Shown: positions 1-7,439 of the stretch, one piece after another | Layout of the letters: the number at the start of each line of letters is the position of its first letter | Numbering within the stretch: the stretch's first letter is position 1 | Assembly: GCA_910585505.1 (NCBI GenBank) | Contig: CAJUFF010000089.1 | Span: 1-11,619, forward strand | Length of the DNA: 11,619 nucleotides | Direction of reading: 5' to 3' | From: an uncultured Ruminiclostridium sp. | GTDB taxonomy: Bacteria > Bacillota > Clostridia > Oscillospirales > Ruminococcaceae | Notes under the pieces: generated by a model | Seen by the model: only the letters and a program-made list of their open reading frames with translations | What the model was told of the DNA's origin: nothing | Database searches by the model: none | Program-made: the position numbers and the translations under genes

Positions 1-42
1 TAACCATTTTGACTATGATTTTATCCTGTGTCAAAATGGTTA
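1..42. repeat. 13-bp perfect inverted repeat (stem-loop)
   Basis: Bases 1-13 (TAACCATTTTGAC) are the exact reverse complement of bases 30-42, with a 16-base loop between them. The stem may extend past the window edge. No T-run follows on either strand, so it is not a classical terminator. It could be part of a structured RNA, a protein-binding dyad or the end of a small mobile element; the sequence does not decide. Directly after it comes a tandem TTAGTA TTAGTA (43-54). Confidence 0.7.
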
Positions 43-61
43 TTAGTATTAGTATAACGTA

Positions 62-75
62 GAGCAGGAATGCTC
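62..75 (+). other. Small hairpin with GNRA-like GGAA tetraloop
   Basis: GAGCA (62-66) pairs with TGCTC (71-75) around the loop GGAA, which fits the GNRA tetraloop rule when read on the plus strand. The GNRA reading only works in that direction. This adds to the impression that bases 1-270 are a plus-strand transcript with secondary structure. The stem is short and could be chance. Confidence 0.35.
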
Positions 76-133
76 CGGTCGATGGATTTGTCTGATTTTT
101 ATTTGGATTTAGTATTACATAGTATCTTTGCAA

Positions 134-227
134 AAAAGCCCTGCGGTAAGCGCGTCGTGATACTATAACAATCTTGTGGAAAATAAAAGATTGTTATAAA
201 TTCCGCTCGCCGTCCGCAAGGGCTTTT
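134..227. terminator. Nested palindrome, likely bidirectional terminator
   Basis: The outer arms are 134-146 (AAAAGCCCTGCGG) and 214-227, which match with a single bulged base. Inside sits a second perfect hairpin, 164-174 (TATAACAATCT) pairing with 188-198. Read on the minus strand, the outer stem ends GCAGGGC followed by six Ts, which suits termination of the bceAB transcript ending at 320. Read on the plus strand it ends GGGCTTTTATT, so it could also stop a transcript coming from the left. The region enclosed by the outer arms is about 67 bases, unusually long for an intrinsic terminator. Confidence 0.6.
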
Positions 228-243
228 ATTAAAAATTTCTCTC

Positions 244-274
244 CCGAAATTATTTTCGGATTTTTTCTTTTTTT
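244..274 (+). terminator. Rho-independent terminator, plus strand
   Basis: CCGAAA (244-249) pairs with TTTCGG (254-259) around a TTAT loop. It is followed by ATTTTTTCTTTTTTT, the classical hairpin plus T-run arrangement on the plus strand. All genes in the window lie on the minus strand, so this terminator implies a plus-strand transcript entering from the left edge and converging on bceB. On the minus strand no T-run follows the hairpin directly. Confidence 0.65.
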
Positions 275-319
275 ATAACATATATAATATAATAGTATAA
301 ATCAGGTATCCCGCCTTTG

Positions 320-2344
320 TCACCCGCGGCTTACTATTTTATAATACGACCTTGCGGTAAGCAGATACACAACTATATAAAATACGGCGAAAACAAGGAA
401 GCTAACCGCCGTGCAGCTTAAAAACAGCCATGTTTTTGTCATTCCCATTCCCTCCAGCAGCGACTTAAGGATCGGAAACGCCGCTGTCATGTGTATCCCC
501 GCCATAACAAGCGGCAGAAAAAACACGGTAAGCACCTGTGAATGTATGGAAGCTCTTACCTCTCCTTTACTCAGCCCCACGTTCTGCATTATCTCAAAGC
601 GCTTTTTGTCGTCGTAGCCTTCGGATATCTGTTTATAGTAAATTATGAGCACTGCCGCCATAATGAAAAGAGTACCCAAAAACAATCCCAAGAAAAACAG
701 TCCGCCATATAGATCAAGAAAGTTGTATTTTCCGTCCGCACGGCTTGTCAGCAAGACAAAATCGCCGGTTTTTTCCGCTAAATCGGAAAGTATCGCATTA
801 TGCCGTTTCTCATCATTGGCGGTAAAATTTATATTTATTACCTTATCACCCCTGTAACCGCTTTCCGATATTTCGTAGAATTCGCGGTATTTATCGCTCA
901 GCTCGTGCATCGCGTCAATATCGCTCAGAATTATTGCCGCTTTTTCGGCTATTACGTTATTGTCTCCGTTGTGGGCATAAAAATAGTCCGCTTTTTCTTT
1001 TATTTTACATTCAATGCCGAAAAGATTGATACTCTCGGAGTTAAAATTCGCGTCGTCTTTGTTTAAAGGCGCGGCGGCTATTTCTCCTTTTTTCAGGACA
1101 AGCTCTCCTCCGAAGGCTTTATTGTAGTCCTCGGCGGTGACAAAACAAAGGAAATACGGTGAAGACGTTCCCTCGAACGAGACTTTGCCGTCCTGAAAAT
1201 AACCTACAAAGTCCATAACGTACAGAAAGTCGGCTCGGGATATTTCCTTTTCGTATTCTGTGATTATATCGACCGCCTCGTCAAACTGACTTAGCTTTTC
1301 CTCGCTGTCCTCGCTCCAATAAGCCCGCCTTACCTCCAAGGTTAAATCATAAGGAAAGTTTTCCTTTAATATTTCATCCATTCCCATCATAAGGCAGGAG
1401 GTAGAGGATATCATAACCAGCACCATGGTGGACAGAATGCAGATATTGGCAAGCCCCGCCGCGTTCTGTTTCATTCGGTATATCAAACCGGATACCGAGA
1501 TAAAGTGCTTCGTTTTATAATAATAGCGCTTGTTTTTTCTGAGGGTTTTAAGAATAAACACGCTGCCCGCGGTAAACAGCATATAAGTACCCAAAATAAC
1601 GAGAATTACCGCTAAGAAAAACAGCATAAAGGCGCTGGCGATATCCCGCGTTGTCACCGAGATATAATATCCCGCTCCGAGACAGCCGACTCCCAGTACG
1701 GTCATCAGCCACCTTGTTTTCGGTTCCCTTTCCCCCATGGATTCCCCTTTTAAAAGTTCAATGGGATTGGAAAAGCAGATTTGTCTCAGAGTGTTGAGGA
1801 AGATGAAAAAGAATATTGCCCCGAAAAAAATTACCGAAGCTATAAGCGACTCTACCGAAACGTAAAAGCCCAAAGTCACTTCAACGTTAAGCAGTCTGGA
1901 TATTATCAGATACATAAGCTTATCCAGCAGTATTCCGCCCGGCAGGCCTATAATCAGGCTTATTGCCGCCGTATAGAATATTTCGATGAATACCACGGCG
2001 GAAATATGCCTTTTTTCCATACCCAAAATATTGTAAAGTCCGAATTCCTTTTTGCGCCGCTTTATCAGAAAGCTGTTGGTATAGAAAAGGAATATTACCG
2101 CAAAAATTCCCACCGTAACGCTTCCGATTGACATAAAAATTGTGATAAAGCTTGCGCCGCGCATGGCCGCTATCCCCGGATTTCCCGACAGCGACAAAAT
2201 GATGTAGAACATGGCTATGGTGATTATGCATGTAAGCATAAACGGGATATAGGTTTTCGAGTTTTTCTTTATATTTTCGGCCGCAAGCTTAAAATAAAAG
2301 CTTTTGCTCATTTTTTTGGCCGTTCTTTCGCCTTTGTTACTCAT
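320..2344 (-). CDS. bceB: BceB-type ABC transporter permease (FtsX family)
   Basis: Membrane subunit of a peptide-antibiotic detoxification and sensing ABC transporter. The 674 residues follow the BceB plan. There is a first helix at about 32-54, then helices near 66-90, 113-145, 158-187, 213-230, 236-265 and 297-322. A large extracellular domain follows (about 325-545), the part that in this family determines which peptide is recognised. The last three helices lie at about 546-570, 602-628 and 638-664. The cytoplasmic stretch around 95-112 (KRRKKEFGLYNILGMEK) is typical of FtsX-like permeases. The ATG at 2344 overlaps the end of bceA by 8 bp and is preceded by a strong GGAGGGG site. A second Met at residue 12 lacks a comparable site. 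BceB is expected to pair with BceA, relieve peptide inhibition of lipid-II-cycle steps, and signal to BceS. The actual substrate cannot be told from sequence. Confidence 0.93.
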   Translation of the reverse strand: MSNKGERTAKKMSKSFYFKLAAENIKKNSKTYIPFMLTCIITIAMFYIILSLSGNPGIAAMRGASFITIFMSIGSVTVGIFAVIFLFYTNSFLIKRRKKEFGLYNILGMEKRHISAVVFIEIFYTAAISLIIGLPGGILLDKLMYLIISRLLNVEVTLGFYVSVESLIASVIFFGAIFFFIFLNTLRQICFSNPIELLKGESMGEREPKTRWLMTVLGVGCLGAGYYISVTTRDIASAFMLFFLAVILVILGTYMLFTAGSVFILKTLRKNKRYYYKTKHFISVSGLIYRMKQNAAGLANICILSTMVLVMISSTSCLMMGMDEILKENFPYDLTLEVRRAYWSEDSEEKLSQFDEAVDIITEYEKEISRADFLYVMDFVGYFQDGKVSFEGTSSPYFLCFVTAEDYNKAFGGELVLKKGEIAAAPLNKDDANFNSESINLFGIECKIKEKADYFYAHNGDNNVIAEKAAIILSDIDAMHELSDKYREFYEISESGYRGDKVININFTANDEKRHNAILSDLAEKTGDFVLLTSRADGKYNFLDLYGGLFFLGLFLGTLFIMAAVLIIYYKQISEGYDDKKRFEIMQNVGLSKGEVRASIHSQVLTVFFLPLVMAGIHMTAAFPILKSLLEGMGMTKTWLFLSCTAVSFLVFAVFYIVVYLLTARSYYKIVSRG

Positions 2345-3104
2345 GATTTTCCCCTCCAGTCGCTATTACCGTAAGGGTATCGGAAATTTTCTGGTACATT
2401 TCCTCGTTTGTGCAGCCGCCCCGATAAATCTGGTGAAACACCTGCCCGTCTTTTATGAAAAGCACCCTTCCCGCGTGGCTGGCGGCTTTTACCGAGTGAG
2501 TGACCATTAAGATGGTCTGTCCCTCCATGTTCAGCTCGGAGAAAATGTTGAGAAGCCCGTCGGTGGCGCGGGAGTCCAGAGCGCCCGTAGGTTCGTCGGC
2601 TAAAATTATTTTCGGATTCGTGATTATAGCTCTCGCCACGGCGGCTCTCTGCTTTTGTCCGCCCGACACCTCGTAGGGATATTTTTGAAGCAGCTCCGTT
2701 ATTTCAAGCCGGCGCGCTATCGGTTTAAGCCTTTCGTTCATCTCGTAAAAGCTTTTTCCGCCGAGCACAAGGGGGAGAAATATGTTATCCTGTACCGTAA
2801 AAGTGTCGAGAAGGTTGAAGTCCTGAAAGACAAAGCCTAAGTTGTCTCTTCTGAAAGCGGAAAGCTCTTTTTCCTTTATGTCGGTTACGCTTTTACCCTC
2901 CAGCAAAACCTGCCCTCCGGTGGGTTTGTCCAGAGCCGCCAGTATATTCAGCAGAGTGGTTTTTCCCGAACCGGACTCTCCCATTATCGCCACATATTCT
3001 CCCCGCTCCACCGAGAACGATACGTCGGTCAGAGCCTGAACCTGATTTCCGCCAAACAGGGAAAGATAAGTTTTTCTCAGACTTTTTGTTTCCAATATTG
3101 CCAT
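2337..3104 (-). CDS. bceA: BceA-type ABC transporter ATP-binding protein
   Basis: Cytoplasmic ATPase that powers the BceB permease. All nucleotide-binding motifs are intact in 255 residues: Walker A GESGSGKTT at 42-50, Q-loop Gln94, signature VSGGQKQR at 146-153, Walker B IILADEP at 166-172 with catalytic Glu171, and the switch His203. The sequence type is that of the MacB/LolD/BceA group, which pairs with FtsX-like permeases. The ATG start has AAAGGA upstream. The gene is not tightly linked to bceS: 119 bp separate them and carry a promoter and an exact BceR-type box, so bceAB can be induced independently of bceRS. ATP hydrolysis rate in such systems is thought to report peptide load to the kinase (flux sensing). 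That is known of the family, not visible here. Confidence 0.96.
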   Translation of the reverse strand: MAILETKSLRKTYLSLFGGNQVQALTDVSFSVERGEYVAIMGESGSGKTTLLNILAALDKPTGGQVLLEGKSVTDIKEKELSAFRRDNLGFVFQDFNLLDTFTVQDNIFLPLVLGGKSFYEMNERLKPIARRLEITELLQKYPYEVSGGQKQRAAVARAIITNPKIILADEPTGALDSRATDGLLNIFSELNMEGQTILMVTHSVKAASHAGRVLFIKDGQVFHQIYRGGCTNEEMYQKISDTLTVIATGGENHE

Positions 3105-3133
3105 TTTCGATTGTTCCTTTTCTTTTTTTCTTT

Positions 3134-3162
3134 ATTATATCAAAAACAGATTGGGTAAAAAA
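3134..3162 (-). promoter_or_regulatory. bceAB promoter (extended -10, weak -35)
   Basis: On the minus strand there is TGATATAAT, an extended -10 (TGn plus perfect TATAAT; plus-strand 3134-3142), about 30 bp before the bceA ATG. At 17-bp spacing the -35 position (3157-3162) reads only TTTTTT, a poor match. A good -10 with a poor -35 is the usual shape of an activator-dependent promoter and fits control by BceR bound just upstream. Confidence 0.65.
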
Positions 3163-3193
3163 TCTTTTTGAGTTACAAAAGGCGGTTAGGGAG

Positions 3194-3207
3194 TGACAGT
3201 TTTGTAA
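3194..3207. promoter_or_regulatory. BceR-type operator, TNACA-N4-TGTAA
   Basis: TGACA-GTTT-TGTAA matches exactly the inverted-repeat motif that I recall being described for BceR-like response regulators. It sits about 41 bp upstream of the -35 position of the bceAB promoter, centre to centre, and so where an activator would bind. A further half-site TTACA lies at 3173-3177, 21 bp (two helical turns) nearer to the promoter, and TTACAAAA (3173-3180) is a perfect inverted copy of TTTTGTAA (3200-3207). The second half-site may be a lower-affinity secondary site. Confidence 0.65.
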
Positions 3208-3223
3208 TGTGGTTTACCGTTTA

Positions 3224-4225
3224 CTATTCGGTCACCTCATACCTGTTCAAGTCCACCATAAACGCCGACCCTTTTCCCACCTCCGACTCGGCGTAAATTC
3301 TGTGGCTAAGCCTTTCCGCCGTGAGTCTGCAAAGATACAGTCCGAGTCCGGTGGATTTTTTATCCGCCCTTCCGTTATATCCGGTAAAGCCCTTTTCAAA
3401 AATTCTCGGCAGATCCTCTTCGGCTATTCCCATGCCCGTGTCGGCGATTTTAAGAAAAAGACCGTCGGTTACCGAAATCGTCACCTGCCCTTTTTCGGTA
3501 TATTTCACCGCGTTGGAGAGAAGCTGTTCTATCATGAAGGAAAGCCACTTTTCGTCGGTTATTACCTTAACGTTCCTGCTTTCGTATTTCAAGCTGATAT
3601 GCTTTCGTATAAACTGAGGGGTGAATTTATGTACCGCCCGCTTTATAATAGGGTCAAGCTCATATTCCTTAAACACAAAGTCCGACCCTCCGCCCAACCT
3701 TATATAGTTAAGCACCATTTCCACATACTGTTCTATTCTGAAAAGCTGGAGAGAAAGTTCTCTGTGCTCGTCGGTATCCTCTCCCTCCAGTATCATGCGC
3801 ATTACGGAAATTGGGGTTTTTATCTGATGCACCCATGTGGTATAGTATTCGAGGCTTTCCCGAAGATCGCTGTCTTTTTTGGTTATCTCTTCGTCAAGGG
3901 CTTTTTTTAACGCGAATATCATACTCTGATAATCCTCTTCAAGTGGCGTTTCCGGTTTTTGGAGCACTTCGGCAGTAAGCGTTATATTGTCTATGACCTT
4001 TTTCCTTTCCCTGTATCTTACGGCGTAGTGAGCAAAGCGAAAAGCGCCGACAGCCACGCACATGGCTCCGCAAAGCCCGAAGGCGTAAAACAGTCCTTCG
4101 GATTCCAGACCGTACAGAAAAAATACCGCGGCACAGATGATAAACGCCGCGGCGGACAGCACCAAAATGTATCGGTGCTGCACAACATATTTGATAAAAA
4201 TTACAAAGATACTTTCTTTTTTCAC
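3224..4225 (-). CDS. bceS: BceS-type intramembrane-sensing histidine kinase
   Basis: Sensor kinase of the Bce module, 333 residues. Two helices near the N-terminus (about 18-38 and 45-66) are joined by only a few outside residues, so there is no extracellular sensor domain. Such kinases take their signal from the partner BceAB transporter. The dimerisation helix carries the phospho-acceptor His133 in WVHQIKTP. The ATPase domain shows the N box with Asn238 (EQLLSNAVKYT), the G1 box ADTGMGI at 261-267, an F box around FEKGF at 276-280, and the G2 box STGLGLYL at 291-298. All catalytic features are present. Translation starts at GTG (4225) behind AAAGGGAG, 18 bp after bceR, so the two are co-transcribed. 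Confidence 0.94.
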   Translation of the reverse strand: MKKESIFVIFIKYVVQHRYILVLSAAAFIICAAVFFLYGLESEGLFYAFGLCGAMCVAVGAFRFAHYAVRYRERKKVIDNITLTAEVLQKPETPLEEDYQSMIFALKKALDEEITKKDSDLRESLEYYTTWVHQIKTPISVMRMILEGEDTDEHRELSLQLFRIEQYVEMVLNYIRLGGGSDFVFKEYELDPIIKRAVHKFTPQFIRKHISLKYESRNVKVITDEKWLSFMIEQLLSNAVKYTEKGQVTISVTDGLFLKIADTGMGIAEEDLPRIFEKGFTGYNGRADKKSTGLGLYLCRLTAERLSHRIYAESEVGKGSAFMVDLNRYEVTE

Positions 4226-4243
4226 AAAAAACTCCCTTTCTTA

Positions 4244-4918
4244 TTACTGCTCCACTATATACCCTATTCCCACCTTGGTGGCTATAAAGTCGGGAAGCCC
4301 CGCGCCTGCCAGCTTTTTTCGCAGTCTTGTGACGTTTACCGTAAGAGTGTTTTCCTCCACATATGAATCCATCTGCCACAGCTTTATCATAAGAGTATCG
4401 CGGCTTACCGCTTTTCCTTTGTTTTCCAGAAGCGTCTGAAGTATGCGAAATTCGTTTTTTGTAAGTTCGATTCTTTCCCCGTTATAGGTAAGAGAAGCGT
4501 CGTTAAGGTTAAGCACCGCGCCCCTGTGCTCTAAAATGGGAATTTTTCCCGCCATATCGTAAGCGCGCCTTAAAACCGCCTGTATCTTGGTGGTCATTAC
4601 GTCCGGATCAATGGGCTTGGCTATAAAATCGTCTCCGCCCATATTCATGGCCATTACTATATTCATATTGTCGGAAGCGGAGGAAACGAAAATTATGGGT
4701 ACGTTGGAAATTTTTCTTATTTCGGCGCACCAGTAATAACCGTTATAAAAGGGGAGCGAAATGTCCATAAGCACCATGTGTGGGTCAAATCCGGTAAAAT
4801 CCCCTATTATATTGCCGAAATCTCTTGCGCAGTATACTTCGTTGCCCCAGGATTCGATCTTTTTCTTCATCCGGCTGGCAAGCTCCGAGTCGTCCTCAAC
4901 TATCATTATCTTATACAT
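4244..4918 (-). CDS. bceR: BceR-type OmpR-family response regulator
   Basis: Two-domain DNA-binding response regulator, 224 residues. The receiver domain (1-115) has the acidic pair Asp9/Asp10, phospho-acceptor Asp52 (VLMDISLP), Ser80 and Lys101. The winged-helix effector (about 124-224) ends in the usual GIGY turn at 217-220 and contains LTKNEFRIL at 152-160, typical of OmpR/PhoB proteins. It is expected to be phosphorylated by BceS and to activate bceAB through the TNACA-N4-TGTAA box at 3194-3207. Its ATG is preceded by AGAAAGGA and begins only 22 bp after the GH59 glycosidase stop codon. No separate promoter or terminator is visible in that gap, so bceRS is probably expressed at least partly from the upstream sugar operon or from a promoter inside the glycosidase gene. 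Confidence 0.94.
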   Translation of the reverse strand: MYKIMIVEDDSELASRMKKKIESWGNEVYCARDFGNIIGDFTGFDPHMVLMDISLPFYNGYYWCAEIRKISNVPIIFVSSASDNMNIVMAMNMGGDDFIAKPIDPDVMTTKIQAVLRRAYDMAGKIPILEHRGAVLNLNDASLTYNGERIELTKNEFRILQTLLENKGKAVSRDTLMIKLWQMDSYVEENTLTVNVTRLRKKLAGAGLPDFIATKVGIGYIVEQ

Positions 4919-4940
4919 TCCGCGGTTCCTTTCTCTATTT

Positions 4941-7439
4941 TTAAATTTTTTTTACGAATACCTCCGCCCCGTCCAGCTTCAATTCTCCCCTTAAAACTAT
5001 TATTTCCGCAGTATGCTTTGTGTTGGAAAGCCCTTTTACCGACAAAAAATGCCTTCGGTTTTCCGTGCGGGGTATGGGTATGTTTTCAAAGGTCTGACGG
5101 TTCAGAGCCTTCGTCTCGGCGAAAAGCTCTCTTTTTGAAAGGCTTGACCACGAAAGGTCGGGAGGGGGATTTTCAAGCTTTTTCCCGTCGACCAAAAGCA
5201 TGGTCAGCGCGTATTCGTTTTCTCCGAAAAGCGCGAAGCCCGTTCCCGAAAAGGTGAATTTAAAGCCCGCTCCCGCTTTTCCCTTGGATACGGTGCGCTT
5301 GTAATCGGAAAAGCCGCTCATAAGATTGTGCTCCCAGCTGCCGTAATACACAAATTCGGGATCCGTATCGTCAAACCGTCTTATATAAGGAAATTCGTCG
5401 GTTTTCTCCGCAGCGAAATCAAAGAAGAGGTTTTGAGCGTAATAGCTGTAAAACGCCGCTCTTCCCGCTGAAATACAGTCGTCTCCACCATGGGACAAAA
5501 TAAGCTTTTCGTCGACATAATATTTCATATTATCGTATAAAGCGGAAATTTTCAAGCTGTGAGGAATGCTCGGATCGAAATCCTCGGCGGAATTGTCATG
5601 AATATATTCCGCCTTGACAAAATCGTTTTCCCGCACCGCAATTTTCCCGTTTTGGTATATCAGGAGCGAGCAGCCGCTTATACCATTACAGGCGGAGTTG
5701 TACCTCAGACCCACTCCCGCGAAGTTTTCTTCGGGAGCTTTGTCGGAAGCAAGCAGCACCTTGACGCTTACCGAGTAATTGAACCATCTGTCGTCCCCGA
5801 AGCTTGTAACGGGAAGGGGCGTGGCGCCCCACTCCTCCGCTTTTATATCGGGAGTTATCGTCTGTATCAGCGCCTTTTCCGCGTTATGATCGGTTATCTC
5901 AAAGGCTCCCCCTTGATCGGCGGTATATTTCGGAGTTTCCGGAACAAGAAAACGCCGTCTTTCGTCATAGTTAAAGCTGTCTCGGTAAGGTAAGGGCAGC
6001 ACTTTTGAGCTTATCGCCTTGAATATGGGAGCCTTAACCCTTAAGGTTGAAACGGTCACCAATGAATAAGGCTTGACTTTTATCCGAAGATTATATCCGT
6101 TTTCAGACTTTATCGGCGTTATTTCGCCGATTTTTTTAAAGTAGTTTTCTTCATAGTCGAAGTTTTCCTCAAAAGCGCTTTGATTACATCCTCTTGTTTC
6201 CCATACCTCAAGGGATTCTCCGGCTTTTTCGATTCCGTTTGTATTTATATCGTACACCTTTTCGGCGTTTTCCGAATTGCAAATAACCATGCTGTAATCG
6301 CCCGTTTCTTTATCATAAGCGGTCATGCAGCTTTTTACGGTATTTATCATTGCGTGGCCGTCTCCGCCCTTTTCCCCGTCGCAGATACAAGCGGAGTCCG
6401 CAAACGCCCAGCCAGGTTTAATAAAAAGGGAAAAGTGAAGAGCCATATAAAAGCCGCTTTCCAATCCGTAACAGCCGCTCCAAGGCTCCTTCGCGGAAAT
6501 AAGCTGCTTGTACCCGTAGGTCACTCCGTCGTAATAAGCGGCAACAACAGGCTGAAACTCGTACATCGTCATACAGCCGCAGGGATACATGGCGATTATT
6601 CTGTCGGCGATGTCAAGAACGCCGTTTATACCGCTCAGACCCGAACCGTCGAAACGGCTTGTCCCTCTCGAATAGCTCATGGGAGGACAGCCCTCGCTGA
6701 ACCATACCTCTTTTTCGTATTTATCCGATATAACGCGGGTGTTTTCGGAACAGTGGCTGGTATAGTGGCTCCCTATTACGTCCACCGCAGAAAGCAGATC
6801 CTTATCGTCAAGCATAAGGTCGGAGATGCGCCAGCCTCCCTCTTCGTCCGCAGCAACGATTTTTATCGTTGAAAAATCGTAAAGGCAGTCCCTTTCCTCC
6901 CTGAGCCTTTTTGAGCAGTACTTTATCCACTCAGGCTCCACCGCCCTTTCGTTTCGGTTGGGACTTACAAAATCGAATTTAAGCCCCAACTCCTCATAAG
7001 CGGCGTTAAGAGTGTCCTTAAACCATTTATAGCGGGCTTCGTATCTGTCGTTTTCCGCGCCGATATCGGATATCCATTTCGGTTCGCTCCAGTAAAGCAT
7101 ATCCAAAGTAAGATCGGGGTTTATCTTTTTTGCGTCCGCCGCGAGTATAAACGCCGCGCCGCGTCTTACTTGCGCTTTTTCGTCCATATATCTTTTGGTG
7201 CATGGCTCGGTACCCGATGAGGAGTTTATGTCGGAGCCCAACTCCACCTTCAGATGTCGTATATTAAGTCCCTTTTCACCGAAAATAAGCTCCATAATTT
7301 CCCGGTAGCGCCTTGGATGCTCGGTTTTATAATCTATAAGAAGTCTTGAGGAATTGTTGGCGCTTACCATTCCGAAACCTCGGAACAGCTTGTTTTTGCG
7401 CTCGGTTCTGTTTTTCTCGATATTTATTTTTATATTCAT
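4941..7439 (-). CDS. GH59 galactocerebrosidase-family glycoside hydrolase
   Basis: An 832-residue retaining beta-galactosidase-type enzyme of family GH59. The TIM barrel (about 17-345) aligns by eye with human GALC: LKVELGSD at 63-70, SGTEP at 75-79, the acid/base region ending NRNE with Glu164 (Asn163 before it), the nucleophile region VWFSEG with Glu249, and AKEPWSG at 316-322 matching GALC AQEPWSG. A beta-sandwich follows (345-470), then a lectin-like domain (485-675) with WFNYSVSVK and a YYVDEKLI hairpin as in GALC. An extra C-terminal beta-domain (about 688-832; DDTDPEFVYYGSW, FSGTGFALFGEN) resembles carbohydrate-binding modules seen on other hydrolases. There is no signal peptide or anchor, so it should work in the cytoplasm on imported sugar. 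The ATG overlaps the previous stop (ATGA) behind GAGGTG. The substrate is unknown; a soluble galactoside is more likely than a glycolipid. Confidence 0.88.
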   Translation of the reverse strand: MNIKINIEKNRTERKNKLFRGFGMVSANNSSRLLIDYKTEHPRRYREIMELIFGEKGLNIRHLKVELGSDINSSSGTEPCTKRYMDEKAQVRRGAAFILAADAKKINPDLTLDMLYWSEPKWISDIGAENDRYEARYKWFKDTLNAAYEELGLKFDFVSPNRNERAVEPEWIKYCSKRLREERDCLYDFSTIKIVAADEEGGWRISDLMLDDKDLLSAVDVIGSHYTSHCSENTRVISDKYEKEVWFSEGCPPMSYSRGTSRFDGSGLSGINGVLDIADRIIAMYPCGCMTMYEFQPVVAAYYDGVTYGYKQLISAKEPWSGCYGLESGFYMALHFSLFIKPGWAFADSACICDGEKGGDGHAMINTVKSCMTAYDKETGDYSMVICNSENAEKVYDINTNGIEKAGESLEVWETRGCNQSAFEENFDYEENYFKKIGEITPIKSENGYNLRIKVKPYSLVTVSTLRVKAPIFKAISSKVLPLPYRDSFNYDERRRFLVPETPKYTADQGGAFEITDHNAEKALIQTITPDIKAEEWGATPLPVTSFGDDRWFNYSVSVKVLLASDKAPEENFAGVGLRYNSACNGISGCSLLIYQNGKIAVRENDFVKAEYIHDNSAEDFDPSIPHSLKISALYDNMKYYVDEKLILSHGGDDCISAGRAAFYSYYAQNLFFDFAAEKTDEFPYIRRFDDTDPEFVYYGSWEHNLMSGFSDYKRTVSKGKAGAGFKFTFSGTGFALFGENEYALTMLLVDGKKLENPPPDLSWSSLSKRELFAETKALNRQTFENIPIPRTENRRHFLSVKGLSNTKHTAEIIVLRGELKLDGAEVFVKKI

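Noticed and set aside
1..75. CRISPR repeat or tracrRNA-like element
   Set aside because: The stem-loop could suggest a repeat/anti-repeat duplex, but there is no repeated unit with spacers and no cas gene in the window.
2311..2344. Alternative bceB start at the second methionine (residue 12)
   Set aside because: The first ATG has a strong GGAGGGG site at suitable spacing and the common overlap with bceA; the second has only a weak site.
3209..3910. Long plus-strand open frame of 233 codons
   Set aside because: It lies wholly antisense to the bceS kinase, whose motifs are all intact. The frame has no recognisable domain and arises from codon bias on the opposite strand.
3939..4379. Second minus-strand frame across the bceR/bceS junction
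   Set aside because: It overlaps two well-supported genes in another frame; its Arg/Gly-rich product looks like a shadow translation.
6180..6872. Plus-strand open frame of 230 codons
   Set aside because: It is antisense to the catalytic barrel of the GH59 gene, where Glu164 and Glu249 motifs fix the minus-strand reading. Its product has no recognisable family features.
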